A stretch of 47,745 nt of DNA from Nephromyces sp. MM_2019. Lineage: Eukaryota; Apicomplexa; Aconoidasida; Nephromycida. Location of the stretch: assembly GCA_015657535.1 (NCBI GenBank), contig JADHZB010000544.1, positions 1 through 47,745 of the forward strand, in the 5' to 3' direction. Shown here piece after piece: positions 39,201-47,745 of the stretch (its first letter is position 1; every line of letters begins with the position of its first letter). A program made the translations under genes and the position numbers. The notes beneath the pieces were generated by a model that searched no databases, had not been told where the DNA came from, and saw nothing but the letters and a program-made list of their open reading frames with translations.

Positions 39201-39346
39201 ATTTTTAGAACTCAAGACTTACTGAGTTCCAATCTATCATATTATATTTGTCAAATTAAATTCCATCTTATAGTTTAAATATTAATGTAATTGATTAAAT
39301 TTACTTTTTTTTATAGAGGGAGCCTACAGAAACTCTTGAAACATAA
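30274..39346 (+). CDS. PRP6: PRP6, U4/U6.U5 tri-snRNP splicing factor
   Basis: Eighteen exons, all in phase, give 992 residues: 30274-30329, 31007-31180, 31440-31565, 31876-31934, 32006-32072, 32397-32485, 32822-33075, 33797-33920, 34180-34328, 34841-35170, 35477-35827, 36127-36538, 36779-37053, 37586-37832, 38217-38275, 38502-38559, 39055-39173 and 39317-39346. The N-terminal PRP1 domain shows [28 protein letters not shown]-like [14 protein letters not shown], and [12 protein letters not shown] Thr-Pro repeat ([22 protein letters not shown]) precedes [21 protein letters not shown] repeats follow ([48 protein letters not shown]). PRP6 bridges U5 with U4/U6 through its HAT arch. About 70 residues after the HAT array ([12 protein letters not shown] onward) are an acidic-basic extension. 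Exon 2 uses a GTCAGT donor. Introns are loaded with CA, TG and TA repeats. Confidence 0.95.
32150..32260 (+). repeat. Two to three copies of a ~39-base unit in PRP6 intron 5
   Basis: The segment around ACACACATAAATAAAAATA followed by TATATGACNCA is repeated about 39 bases apart, giving at least two clean copies and a partial third. It creates a spurious open frame running into the next exon. Confidence 0.6.
33600..33800 (+). repeat. PRP6: Tandem copies of the exon-8 acceptor region in PRP6
   Basis: Upstream of PRP6 exon 8 (starts 33797) the pattern (CA)n, ATT-TTTATA, CTTAGCTCC, ATAACACAC recurs. Near-copies of the TCTTAGCTCC acceptor occur at about 33643, 33686, 33721, 33760 and finally 33791, spaced about 30 to 43 bases. 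The first has CTTACCTCC (no AG), the second TTAGGTCC. The last is the acceptor that restores the PRP6 frame. Confidence 0.7.
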
Positions 39347-40872
39347 ATTTTGTGTAACATTCAGGTAAATTCACACTATAAAAACTTCTTCAATAGCTTT
39401 AATCTGTACTGAAACTATAGAATTTCCTGATTTTATACATCTACGAATTTTCTAATATAAATTATTTTTAGAATATGATGATATACACACAAATCAACAT
39501 ATAACGCATACACTTGATTTATTCTTTACATATATTTTAATTTTATCTGTACTTACAAACTGTCAATCTTTTATATAAATGATAATTTTCATCTAAATCT
39601 TATTAAAATTTGAAAAGATGCACCAAATTTCTATTAACAACACACTTCAAAACACACCCTACTGCTTGCTTTATTATCTATAACCAAAAACACTATTTCA
39701 GGAATAATCCTCTTACTAATTACTGACTCTAATTCAACAAAACTTACCTGATCCTATACTTTAGACAATTAGTAAACCAATATCAATAAAGACCATGTTT
39801 TATAAAAGAAACTTTGTAGGCTAATCAGATTCTATCAATAATCAAATAGACTACATCATTCATTCTTTTTTGAAATGACACACATCAAAAGCAATTTATA
39901 GAGGAATAATACTATTTTTATATATTTTTTCTTGATATCCCTTACTAAAATCTTAAAACATTTTATCCACTGTATAAATTATTACCATAGTCTAAATAAA
40001 CTCAACAAATGCAACAAGATTAGCTACTTATAAATTCGATGCAAAATTATTTTCGAAACTTAAATCAAGATCTACAAAACTACTTCAATCAACTCAATAA
40101 TACAAATAATTTCCTTACAAATTTTTATGTTGTTCACCTTTAGTAACTATTAAGTATAAATAAAACCTGTTATCCATAGCTGATTTAAAAAGGTGTTGAT
40201 ATCAAACCCTTTAAACAAATTCCCAAACCTTTATTGATCACATTATAATATTGGTTGAAACTAAACATATCAATTTATTTAGCTGTAGAGAAATCATCAG
40301 GCTATCTATTGAACTTCGATTCATTGTGCAATTTTAAGCGCTTTTTAGGTGTTTTAAAATAACATTACTAACTTGTAATGGAGAATAAGAGTAAATCTAA
40401 TTATTATCGTTTTAGTTATAACACCTTCCAAATGGAGACAAACTAAATGAGCTCTGTCTATCTCTAAGATAGTTTTTATTAAAAAAATTCATGTTTATAG
40501 GTTCTACAATTTCATTAGCCATGGACTTATAGTTGTAAACACCTTATAAAGTCTTTGCATTAATCTGAAAAAGTTGAAATTCCTAAAAATGTTATATCAA
40601 AACTAGAAACAAAAATGAGCTATTGTTTTTTCAAAAACTAATTTCCTTGTTAGCTTTAAATTCTCTCGTAATAGATAATTCAGACATACGAGATTGAATG
40701 AAAACACTTTTTTGCTAAAACTAATATATACTAAGGAGCTTCGACTTAGGTCAGTAGAGTATCCCAATTCGATGGAAATACGATGTATCCAGGGTCGTCT
40801 ACATTTTCTACAAGTACTTTATTCGCTGTATATAACAAAAATATTATATTCTTAGTAGCTAGGCTTAGTTAA
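39347..40872. other. Convergent intergenic region, no gene seen
   Basis: 1.5 kb of AT-rich DNA between the 3' ends of PRP6 and the LisH protein gene. There are no CA/TG arrays of note and no exon-like segments. It is presumably 3' UTR plus spacer. Confidence 0.6.
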
Positions 40873-43800
40873 CTACGGACTATCTGTTTTTGAAATTTTC
40901 GCAACCTTTTCGGGTTCCTTTTCTTCAAGACTGTTATGTTGTACTGACTGAGAATCGATATTATTTATCAATATTTCGAATTTTCCAGAACTAGCATTTA
41001 TAGAATCATGATCAGTCAGTTCCTTTGTTGGCGATGATTCATAATTCAATTTTTTGCTAATAACTTTCTTACTTGTTGATCTTAAAGAGTGAGTAGGATC
41101 AATAGCATCACCACATCCTATTGATCCTAAGGATTCAGTCTGTGAAACATCAGAAGAAAAGATTGAAGATAATTCTGCCAGGAAATTATCAGATGAACAA
41201 TCAGAGTCTTCTCGAGAACTTTCATATTGGTATTTCCTTGAATCATTTTTCTTGGTATAATTCCTATTGAGCAAACTTGACATTTGATGATTCTTTTTGA
41301 AGAGATTTGATTGCGTGGAAATATTCTTTTTCTTTTTCTTTTTTTTCTGATTTAACGAGCTTAAAGAAATATCTGACAGAAAAATTGAATTGGGTGAACT
41401 AGAACTTTTGGGTGTATCTACAGCTAACAACAAGTCTAGGGTTGACTGAAATTTCTTGAGATAATACATTTGATCAGTAAGAGTTTGTTGATATTTTTCT
41501 ATACAACAATTTTGTTGGCTGTGGTGATTTTGTTTCAAATCTGATGAAGATGTTATATTTTTATCTGTGTTCAAATAATTATCACTAGTATAATTATTTA
41601 TTGAATTATTCATGTCTAACATATCTTGATCACATCTAGTGTTGGAATTAAAAGCTAATGGCATTGGTGTATTATGGCTCATCAATGTAGGTATTTGTGC
41701 ATTGTTAATTATTGCTGTAGGTATTAGTGAATTGTTAGGTATATTTGTAGGTATATGTGCATTGTTTGTTAGTGTTGTAGGCAGTTGTGAATTATTAGTC
41801 ATTGATGAAGTTATTTGTGGGTTGTTTGTTATCGTTGTAGGTATTTGTAAACTGTTAGTAATGGATGTTGGAAATTGTGCACTGTTATTCAATGTATATA
41901 TTTGTGAATTATCATTGATAAATTTAGGTACATGTGAATTAATAGCTAGTGTCGGTATCTGCAAGCTATTTGTTAGTGTGTGTAATTGTGAATTATTAGC
42001 AAATGTAGGCATTTGAAAATATTCAGTTATGGTTACAGGAAATTGTGAATTATTAGCTAATGTAGATGTTTGTGCATTATTAGTTATTGATGTAGGTATT
42101 AGTGTGTTATTATTAAATATAGGCATTTGTGAATTGTTGGCAATGGTTGTAGGTATTTGTGAATAATTTATGGGTGCAGTTATGGGTGCAGGTATTTGTG
42201 AACTATTATTCAATGTATCCATTTCTGAATTATTAGTTATAGATGAAGTCATTTGTGCATTGCTAGCTAAAGAAGGTCTTTTAGAGTTGTTAGCTTTGGA
42301 TGTATACATTTGTAGTCTATCGTTTAAAATAGGTGCTTGTGATTTGTTATATAATGTAGATGCTTGTGAGTTGTTAGTTAATGAAGGCACATTAGAACTG
42401 TGATTTATCGCCATTCCATTTTGTAATTGGGTAGATATACCACTGTTATAATTCACTGATTGTTCTGTATAATATGGGCTTTGACATGTATGTAGATGAT
42501 GCATTGTATTGTTGACGTTAAATGGATTTATACATGAACCCTGAGCATTGTAATTTGGTATTGTTGAATTCTGCATCTTAGTTTGATTTGATTGTTGCTC
42601 ATTGTTGTTTTCTGGGTAAATTGTATATTCATTCACTGGTGGAAAATGCTCATAAGTAATTTCATCATTTCTCAAATTATTTACTTTGGTGCTAGGTATT
42701 ATATAAGCCTTATCTTGTTTGATTTCATCAGAAATCTTAGTTTCTGATTCATTTTCTCTAGCTATATTTTCTAGTAGAAATTAATAGTGCAAAATTATTT
42801 ATTTATAGAAGTAGTGTTTATTTGAACTTTTATTGATTGTAAAAATTGGTAGCATGTACACAGTCATATATATAGGTGAGTGCATAAATTCCTATTAAAT
42901 AAACAATTTTCATTACATGGAATCAATATAGTCCCATAACAACTTCATTCATATAACCCATAATATTTGATATGGTGTAATGTCTAATATACTTGAATAT
43001 TACCCATATTAGAATTTTATAAACAATGGTGTTGATAGCTTTATAATATTACCTAATTTATTATTAATATAATGAATTGAATGGTTTTTAGTGTTGATTT
43101 TGTTGTGTACTTCTGATTGTTTTGGCTTGTCGAGTGTGTGATTATCATCTTTAGGAGGAATCTTATGCGATTTTGGTACATTTTTTTCTCCATTACTTGT
43201 TTGTTTTAATTGACTAGTAATTTCTTTAAATTTCTTGGTGATTTCATTTACTGAATCTTCTAAACTTTTTTCTTTTTGTAGATATTGTGATACCTTTCTT
43301 TTCAATCCTTCAGATTGTCTTAGATTTACTACACAAAAATTTATTTATGATATTTTTAGACTTAAATTCATTCAATCTTATGATTTCAATAATGAATTTC
43401 ACTACACAGTATTGATATGTTTTATATCTATTGGTTTAAAATGGTATTAAAAATTATTTTAAAAAAAACTGATGTAAATAGAATATTAAGGTATTTTATA
43501 ATGTCATTTCACGTTTATGTAATTAATTTTAGTAACATTATTTGAAGTGTGTATGTGGATATATATATATATAAATATATATATTATGATGTTTTGAATA
43601 ACAATATGTTTAATTCTAAATGTTTTCATAGACTTAGACATTTCACATGTTTTATATAATATCACAATTCTCTTATTTTTGCCTTTTCTATATGTACACA
43701 CTTTGTTATATCTATAATTGTTTCAAATATGTATGCTTAAACTTAATGTTCACAACTAAAATTTTTTCTAAACTATTTCTTATCTCAATTATTTGTGTTT

Positions 43801-44430
43801 ATGATTCATATGTCTGTGTTCATGTACATTTATATCGTACACATGTAATTCAACTAGAAATTATGAAATTTAACCAACTAAATTTCTATGAATAAATAAT
43901 TATATTTTTATATTCTCAATAATTATACATAAAAAGTTAAAGTAGTATTATTTATAGATACTCCTATGTACCATTATATATAGAAGATACTTACATAGTT
44001 GAAACCCACACATAGTTATACACACATACACATACCTACCAGTTCAAGCACATATACAAATATACACATTAACAATGCATGTATATATACACATGTGTTT
44101 ACCATTCCATGAATTTAGTAATACCTCAATCCAGCTATTTGAATATTTAAATCCTTTAATACTCCTTGTAAACCATTTGAAATAATTGTTATCTATTGAA
44201 TTCAATTTCATCAGCTCATGATCACTAGGTATACACACTTCAGCTAAGAATATAGAGAGCGTGTGTGTAAGATTATAATGTTTTAAGAAATCTATTATAA
44301 CACCCAAACAAACAATTTGAACTGGATTGTCTAAATTGATGTTTGAGTATGAAATTTCTTCTGAAATTTGTGAATTTTTGAGGAGTGATTTTAGAATTTC
44401 ATAGCGAATAACTAGTTTAAGGTTTTCCAT
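40873..44430 (-). CDS. LisH/FOP-like protein with long Asn-Ser-Gln repeat
   Basis: Exons on the minus strand are 44430-44103, 43328-43053 and 42770-40873, in phase (split codons Val and Glu), giving 833 residues. Residues about 38-66 read NPVQIVCLGVIIDFLKHYNL then THTLSIFLAE. This is a LisH-type dimerisation motif, and the spacing resembles the N-terminal domain of FOP (FGFR1OP) centrosomal proteins, which have an LI-EYL-F-NY-TLSVL-AE pattern. A predicted coiled coil follows (KEKSLEDSVNEITKKFKEI). About 260 residues are then a degenerate repeat of SQIPT and ITNN words, then a Ser-rich charged tail with a KKKKKK run. Centrosome, basal body or cytoskeletal roles are typical of LisH/FOP proteins; the role here is inferred. 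The CA repeat in intron 1 is on the plus strand near 44010-44035. Confidence 0.75.
41640..42420 (-). repeat. Coding tandem repeat (NNSQIPT-type)
   Basis: Within the LisH protein a unit of about 12-14 codons is repeated roughly 20 times, for example TITNNSQIPT, SITNSLQIPT and TLANNSQFPV. DNA units are about 36-42 bases and diverged, with the core Asn-Ser-Gln-hydrophobic-Pro-Thr kept. The opposite strand stays open over long stretches (Leu/Cys/Ile-rich frames) because the repeat lacks the relevant stops, so those frames are not genes. Confidence 0.85.
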
Positions 44431-45130
44431 TTTGTGTGTGGAATTATTGGCTATTATTTGATGTGTGTAGATCTAATGCTTTAGTAATAAATTTCATTAT
44501 GAGCAACCCAAATTTGTGTAGGAAACATAAAGTATACACAATTTAACTTTTTCTACACAAAAAATCACTAAAATTGAGTAAAAAGATCTTTATAAATTAT
44601 TACTGGAAATAATTACACACACATTTTCATAAAGTAATAGATGTATCCGAATTAAATTTATTATAACATAAAATATATACACACACAATAAAATCTATTT
44701 GATTATGTGTAAGAAAAAATTAAATCCTAACACTCAATATATACACATTACAAATATATAAATGTATACACACACAATTTTTTTTTAATGAGTTTATTAT
44801 ACTCTAATATAAATTTCCAAACACACATTTTAGGAGTTATAAATACACACTTTACTACTTTGAGATACACACATAACATTAGCATATAGAGATACAAACA
44901 AAGGGTATAAACCCTACATAAACACACACTAGGAATTTCATATACACAACACGCAATTTGATGAATACCTATGGCATATCCACACACACACACTACACAA
45001 TCAAATAAAATTCTATAAGGCAAATACACACCTACATGCACACATACTATACATGCACACATACTTACATGCACACATACTTAAACTCAGACACACACAT
45101 TCACACACATGTATATCACACACATGTACA
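44431..45130. other. Divergent intergenic region with TG-to-CA switch
   Basis: Just upstream of the LisH protein start the plus strand has TGTGTGTG words (44430-44520). Beyond about 44600 the words become ACACAC toward the NAA50 gene. I see no exon. Promoters of both divergent genes should be between here and 46369. Confidence 0.6.
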
Positions 45131-45139
45131 CACTCCACA

Positions 45140-45345
45140 GAAGTTTTAAAACACAAACACATACACACATACACACATACACACATACACACCTACACAC
45201 ATACACACATACACACATACACACATACACACCTACACACATACACACATACACACATACACACATACACACATACACACATACACACATACACACATAC
45301 ACACATACACACATACACACATACACACATACACAACATGAGTGA
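45140..45345 (+). repeat. (ACACATAC)n tandem array
   Basis: About 200 bases of an almost perfect 8-base unit ACACATAC, with occasional ACACCTAC variants near 45190 and 45230. It yields open frames in several registers on both strands (THIHTYTH and VCMCVCVY types) that are not genes. It lies about 1 kb upstream of the NAA50 start. Confidence 0.95.
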
Positions 45346-46029
45346 TTTTTTAACATATAAATAAAAAACAATAGTTCGGTCCTTATGCACACAAAATCGA
45401 ACAAACATCATTTTACACATATTTATATAAACACACACATAATAAACTAACTGTTAAAACTATTTAAATATCTTAAATGTCTAGAATTAAACTATATACA
45501 CACAGCGCTCTATATACACACAAAAATGCCTATCATCTATTATATTATATAAAACTTAGACACACACACACACGTTCCTTCTTACAACCTAGTCATTATT
45601 TGTTTATAAAAAATTGTGTGTTCATACTAGGTTTGTACTCAATTTATATAATAAGCACACACACATGTAAAAATGTGTACTTGTAAAAAACATCAGCTAC
45701 ACACATGTATATATAAATATATCTAAACTCATATCTTTACACACACAGACTCAATCATAAATACATACTATACACATACTACATATGTACATCGATTTTT
45801 GTACACACATCTATAAAGGCACAAAATTATAACTCAACACACATTCACACTTATACATTGATAATCCCTCCCTAAATACACACATACACACACATACACA
45901 CACACACTCACCTACACATATATATATATACATTCCCAAATTATATTCACATACAAACACAACATACATAATCTCATTCATCCTTATTAAACACCTACAC
46001 ATACACACATCATAATCTTAAACATTATA
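45346..46029. other. CA-rich non-coding stretch
   Basis: Part of the divergent intergenic region. It has scattered ACACACAC and TATATA runs and no supported exon. Confidence 0.6.
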
Positions 46030-46340
46030 TACATACACTTATTATAACTAATCAAACAACACCCACACACTCTACCCACACACTCTACCTACACACTCTA
46101 ACCACCCAACATACCCACACACACCACACACACTCTACCCTCCCAATATAACCACACACACTCTACCCTCCCAATATACCCACACACACTCTACCCATAT
46201 ACTCTACCCACACACACGACACATCCGACACACTCTACCCACACACACGACTCACTCTACCCACACACACGACTCACTCTAACTACACACACGACTCACT
46301 ATAACCACACACACGACTCACACTCTACCCACACATACAC
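46030..46340 (+). repeat. Minisatellite with CTCTACCC/ACGACTCA units
   Basis: Units such as CACACTCTACCC and CACACACGACTCACTCTA recur with a period of about 15 to 24 bases, directly upstream of the NAA50 start. This is more complex than the simple CA arrays around it and is confined to this 300-base stretch. Confidence 0.8.
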
Positions 46341-46369
46341 ACACATCATAAAGAAAAAATATATATAAG

Positions 46370-46937
46370 ATGGACCCACAGATTCCATATCCTACACACA
46401 CCAGTGATACAAATGGCACAACATACACACAAAATGATGTACCCAATAGCCAACCAAATAACAATATTCGATATCTAGATGATGATACACACACACACTC
46501 CACATATAATGAAGAAACATCTACACACATTACACCCTATAACACACAATTATTAGACCAAATACCCAATTTTCACCTCAGCCAATTAACCAAACACAAC
46601 AGATTTCAAATTAAGAAATTAAACGCAGCCACGCTCCCTATAAGTTATGCCGATGATTTCTACTCTTATTTACCCTGTTTCTGTGAATTTTCACGACTAG
46701 GTACACTCACACACTCACACCCACACACACACACACACACTCACACACACACTCACACACTCACACACACACTCACGCACACACACTCACACACTCACAC
46801 ACTCACACAGCACACACACACTCACACACACAACACACACACACACACACACTCACACTCACACTCACACACACACTCACACACACACACACACAACACA
46901 CACACACAACACACACACACACACATAACAAATATAA

Positions 46938-46971
<34 letters not shown>

Positions 46972-47410
46972 CTAAATACATGTATATTGATTTATGTTTA
47001 TAAATACGCATCGAAAAATATAAACACACACATATGAGGCCAAATTTTGATACACATAATTTCTAAATTATAAAATGTGTGTGTATAAGATAAGTTATAG
47101 TAACAAACCTATATAAACCTAATTTTAGAACACATATTTGATATGTTTAGATGATTATAGTTATATATTAAGAATTTATTTACACACAAATTTTTCTATT
47201 TGCATTTTACCAACTTAAATCCTTACACACACACCTCCTTTATTTATATATATATATATATGTGTGTGTGTAATAATAATCTAATTTCAGCCTATTCAAA
47301 TGATATATTATTGGGGGCTATTTGTTCAAAAGTAATTACTGATGGTGATTTCCAATCACTCTATATTATGACCTTTAGTGTGTTAGAATCATATAGAGGT
47401 TATGGAATAG
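46370..47410 (+). CDS. NAA50: NAA50-type N-terminal acetyltransferase (partial, 3' end outside)
   Basis: Exon 1 is 46370-46700 and exon 2 is 47291-47410, joined in phase through a split Ala codon. The remaining exons lie beyond the right edge. From residue about 80 the sequence follows NAA50 (NAT5/San): RFQIKKLNAATLPISYADDF (family pattern LKRLNQVIFPVSYNDKFY), then AYSNDILLGAICSKV, then SLYIMTFSVLESYRGYGIG. This includes the GNAT acetyl-CoA motif RGYGIG (RxxGxG) and the YIMT strand. NAA50 acetylates Met-starting N-termini and in animals works beside the NatA complex. The first 65 residues are an extra N-terminus rich in Thr, His, Asn and Gln (DDDTHTHSTYNEETSTHITP), apparently CA-repeat DNA read as protein. 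The intron is 590 bases of CA and TA repeats. Confidence 0.85.
46701..46970 (+). repeat. (CA)n and (TA)n in NAA50 intron 1
   Basis: The intron starts GTACACTCACACACTCACA, continues as CA/CT repeats for about 220 bases, and then a TA run at about 46938-46968. If read through, the frame gives a His-Thr tail, which is why I place the donor at 46701. Confidence 0.9.
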
Positions 47411-47569
47411 GTAAATTACACACACACACACACACATTTGTAATATTTATTCAATTTTACAAACACATATATATATATATATATACATTTTAAATTTTTT
47501 TTTAATTACACACATCATAATCCCTATACATCCATACACACCTATATATAACTAATATCAATTACACAC

Positions 47570-47745
47570 ACAAAACACTACACACACACATATATATACT
47601 ATCAATTACATAACACACAACACACAACACACACACATATATAATATCATACAACACACACACATATATAATATCATACAACACACAACACACACATATA
47701 TATAATATCATACAACACACAACACACACACATATATAATATCAT
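47570..47745 (+). repeat. ~35-base tandem repeat at the right edge
   Basis: Units of CACAACACACACACATATAT followed by AATATCATA recur about four to five times with a period of about 30-37 bases. They run into the end of the window, so the array continues outside. It lies in a later intron of the NAA50 gene or beyond it. Confidence 0.85.

Noticed and set aside
41639..42403. Long plus-strand Leu/Cys/Ile-rich open frames
   Set aside because: They are shadows of the Asn-Ser-Gln repeat on the minus strand, whose period keeps the opposite frame free of stops.
45053..45438. Several overlapping open frames on both strands (His-Thr-Tyr and Val-Cys-Met repeats)
   Set aside because: They are translations of the (ACACATAC)n array in different registers, with no splice context or other protein feature.

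Overview
The window is nuclear DNA from an AT-rich, intron-rich unicellular eukaryote. Genes have GT-AG introns of about 50 to 790 bases, all three standard stops are used, and there are small signal-peptide proteins and an Asn/Ser repeat protein. This set fits an apicomplexan (haematozoan or piroplasm-like) best, but that is inference and I cannot place the species. There are no bacterial operons, CRISPR arrays, rRNA genes or recognisable tRNAs. All exon models were built by hand from splice signals and reading phase, without transcripts or database searches.

Layout. 1-1.6 kb is TG-rich and seems to hold a poorly resolved minus-strand gene. 1.7-2.6 kb is CA-rich and leads into an 11-exon plus-strand gene of unknown function (2304-6606). 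Then come a TOM22-like mitochondrial import protein (7383-7625), a minus-strand type I membrane protein (7966-8949), a GATA zinc-finger protein (9802-11545), a 7-exon unknown protein (12954-14597), a Rab1/Rab8-type GTPase (17347-19020) overlapped by a small unknown gene (18864-19233), a secreted or anchored small protein (20035-20764), a PRELI-domain protein with a long extra C-terminus (21124-22635), another small secreted protein (23469-24047), a divergent Ras-like GTPase (24287-25237), a Tctex-type dynein light chain (25766-26137), an acidic exon (26922-27075), an XRCC4-like protein (27136-29044) and a small 5-exon gene (29126-29964).

From 30 kb on, CA-rich microsatellites return. PRP6, the U4/U6.U5 tri-snRNP HAT-repeat splicing factor, spans 30274-39346 in 18 exons. 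A minus-strand LisH/FOP-like protein with a long Asn-Ser-Gln repeat covers 40873-44430. After a 1.9 kb microsatellite-rich divergent intergenic region, the first two exons of an NAA50-type N-terminal acetyltransferase (46370-47410) run toward the right edge, with the rest outside the window.

The genes are mostly unrelated housekeeping functions (splicing, mitochondrial import and lipid transfer, vesicle traffic, dynein, protein acetylation). The least expected content is the XRCC4-like protein (end-joining repair is reported lost in several apicomplexan lineages), the strand-polarised CA/TG tracts around genes, a tandemly duplicated 3' splice-site region inside PRP6, and two genes that appear to share one intron in different reading frames.
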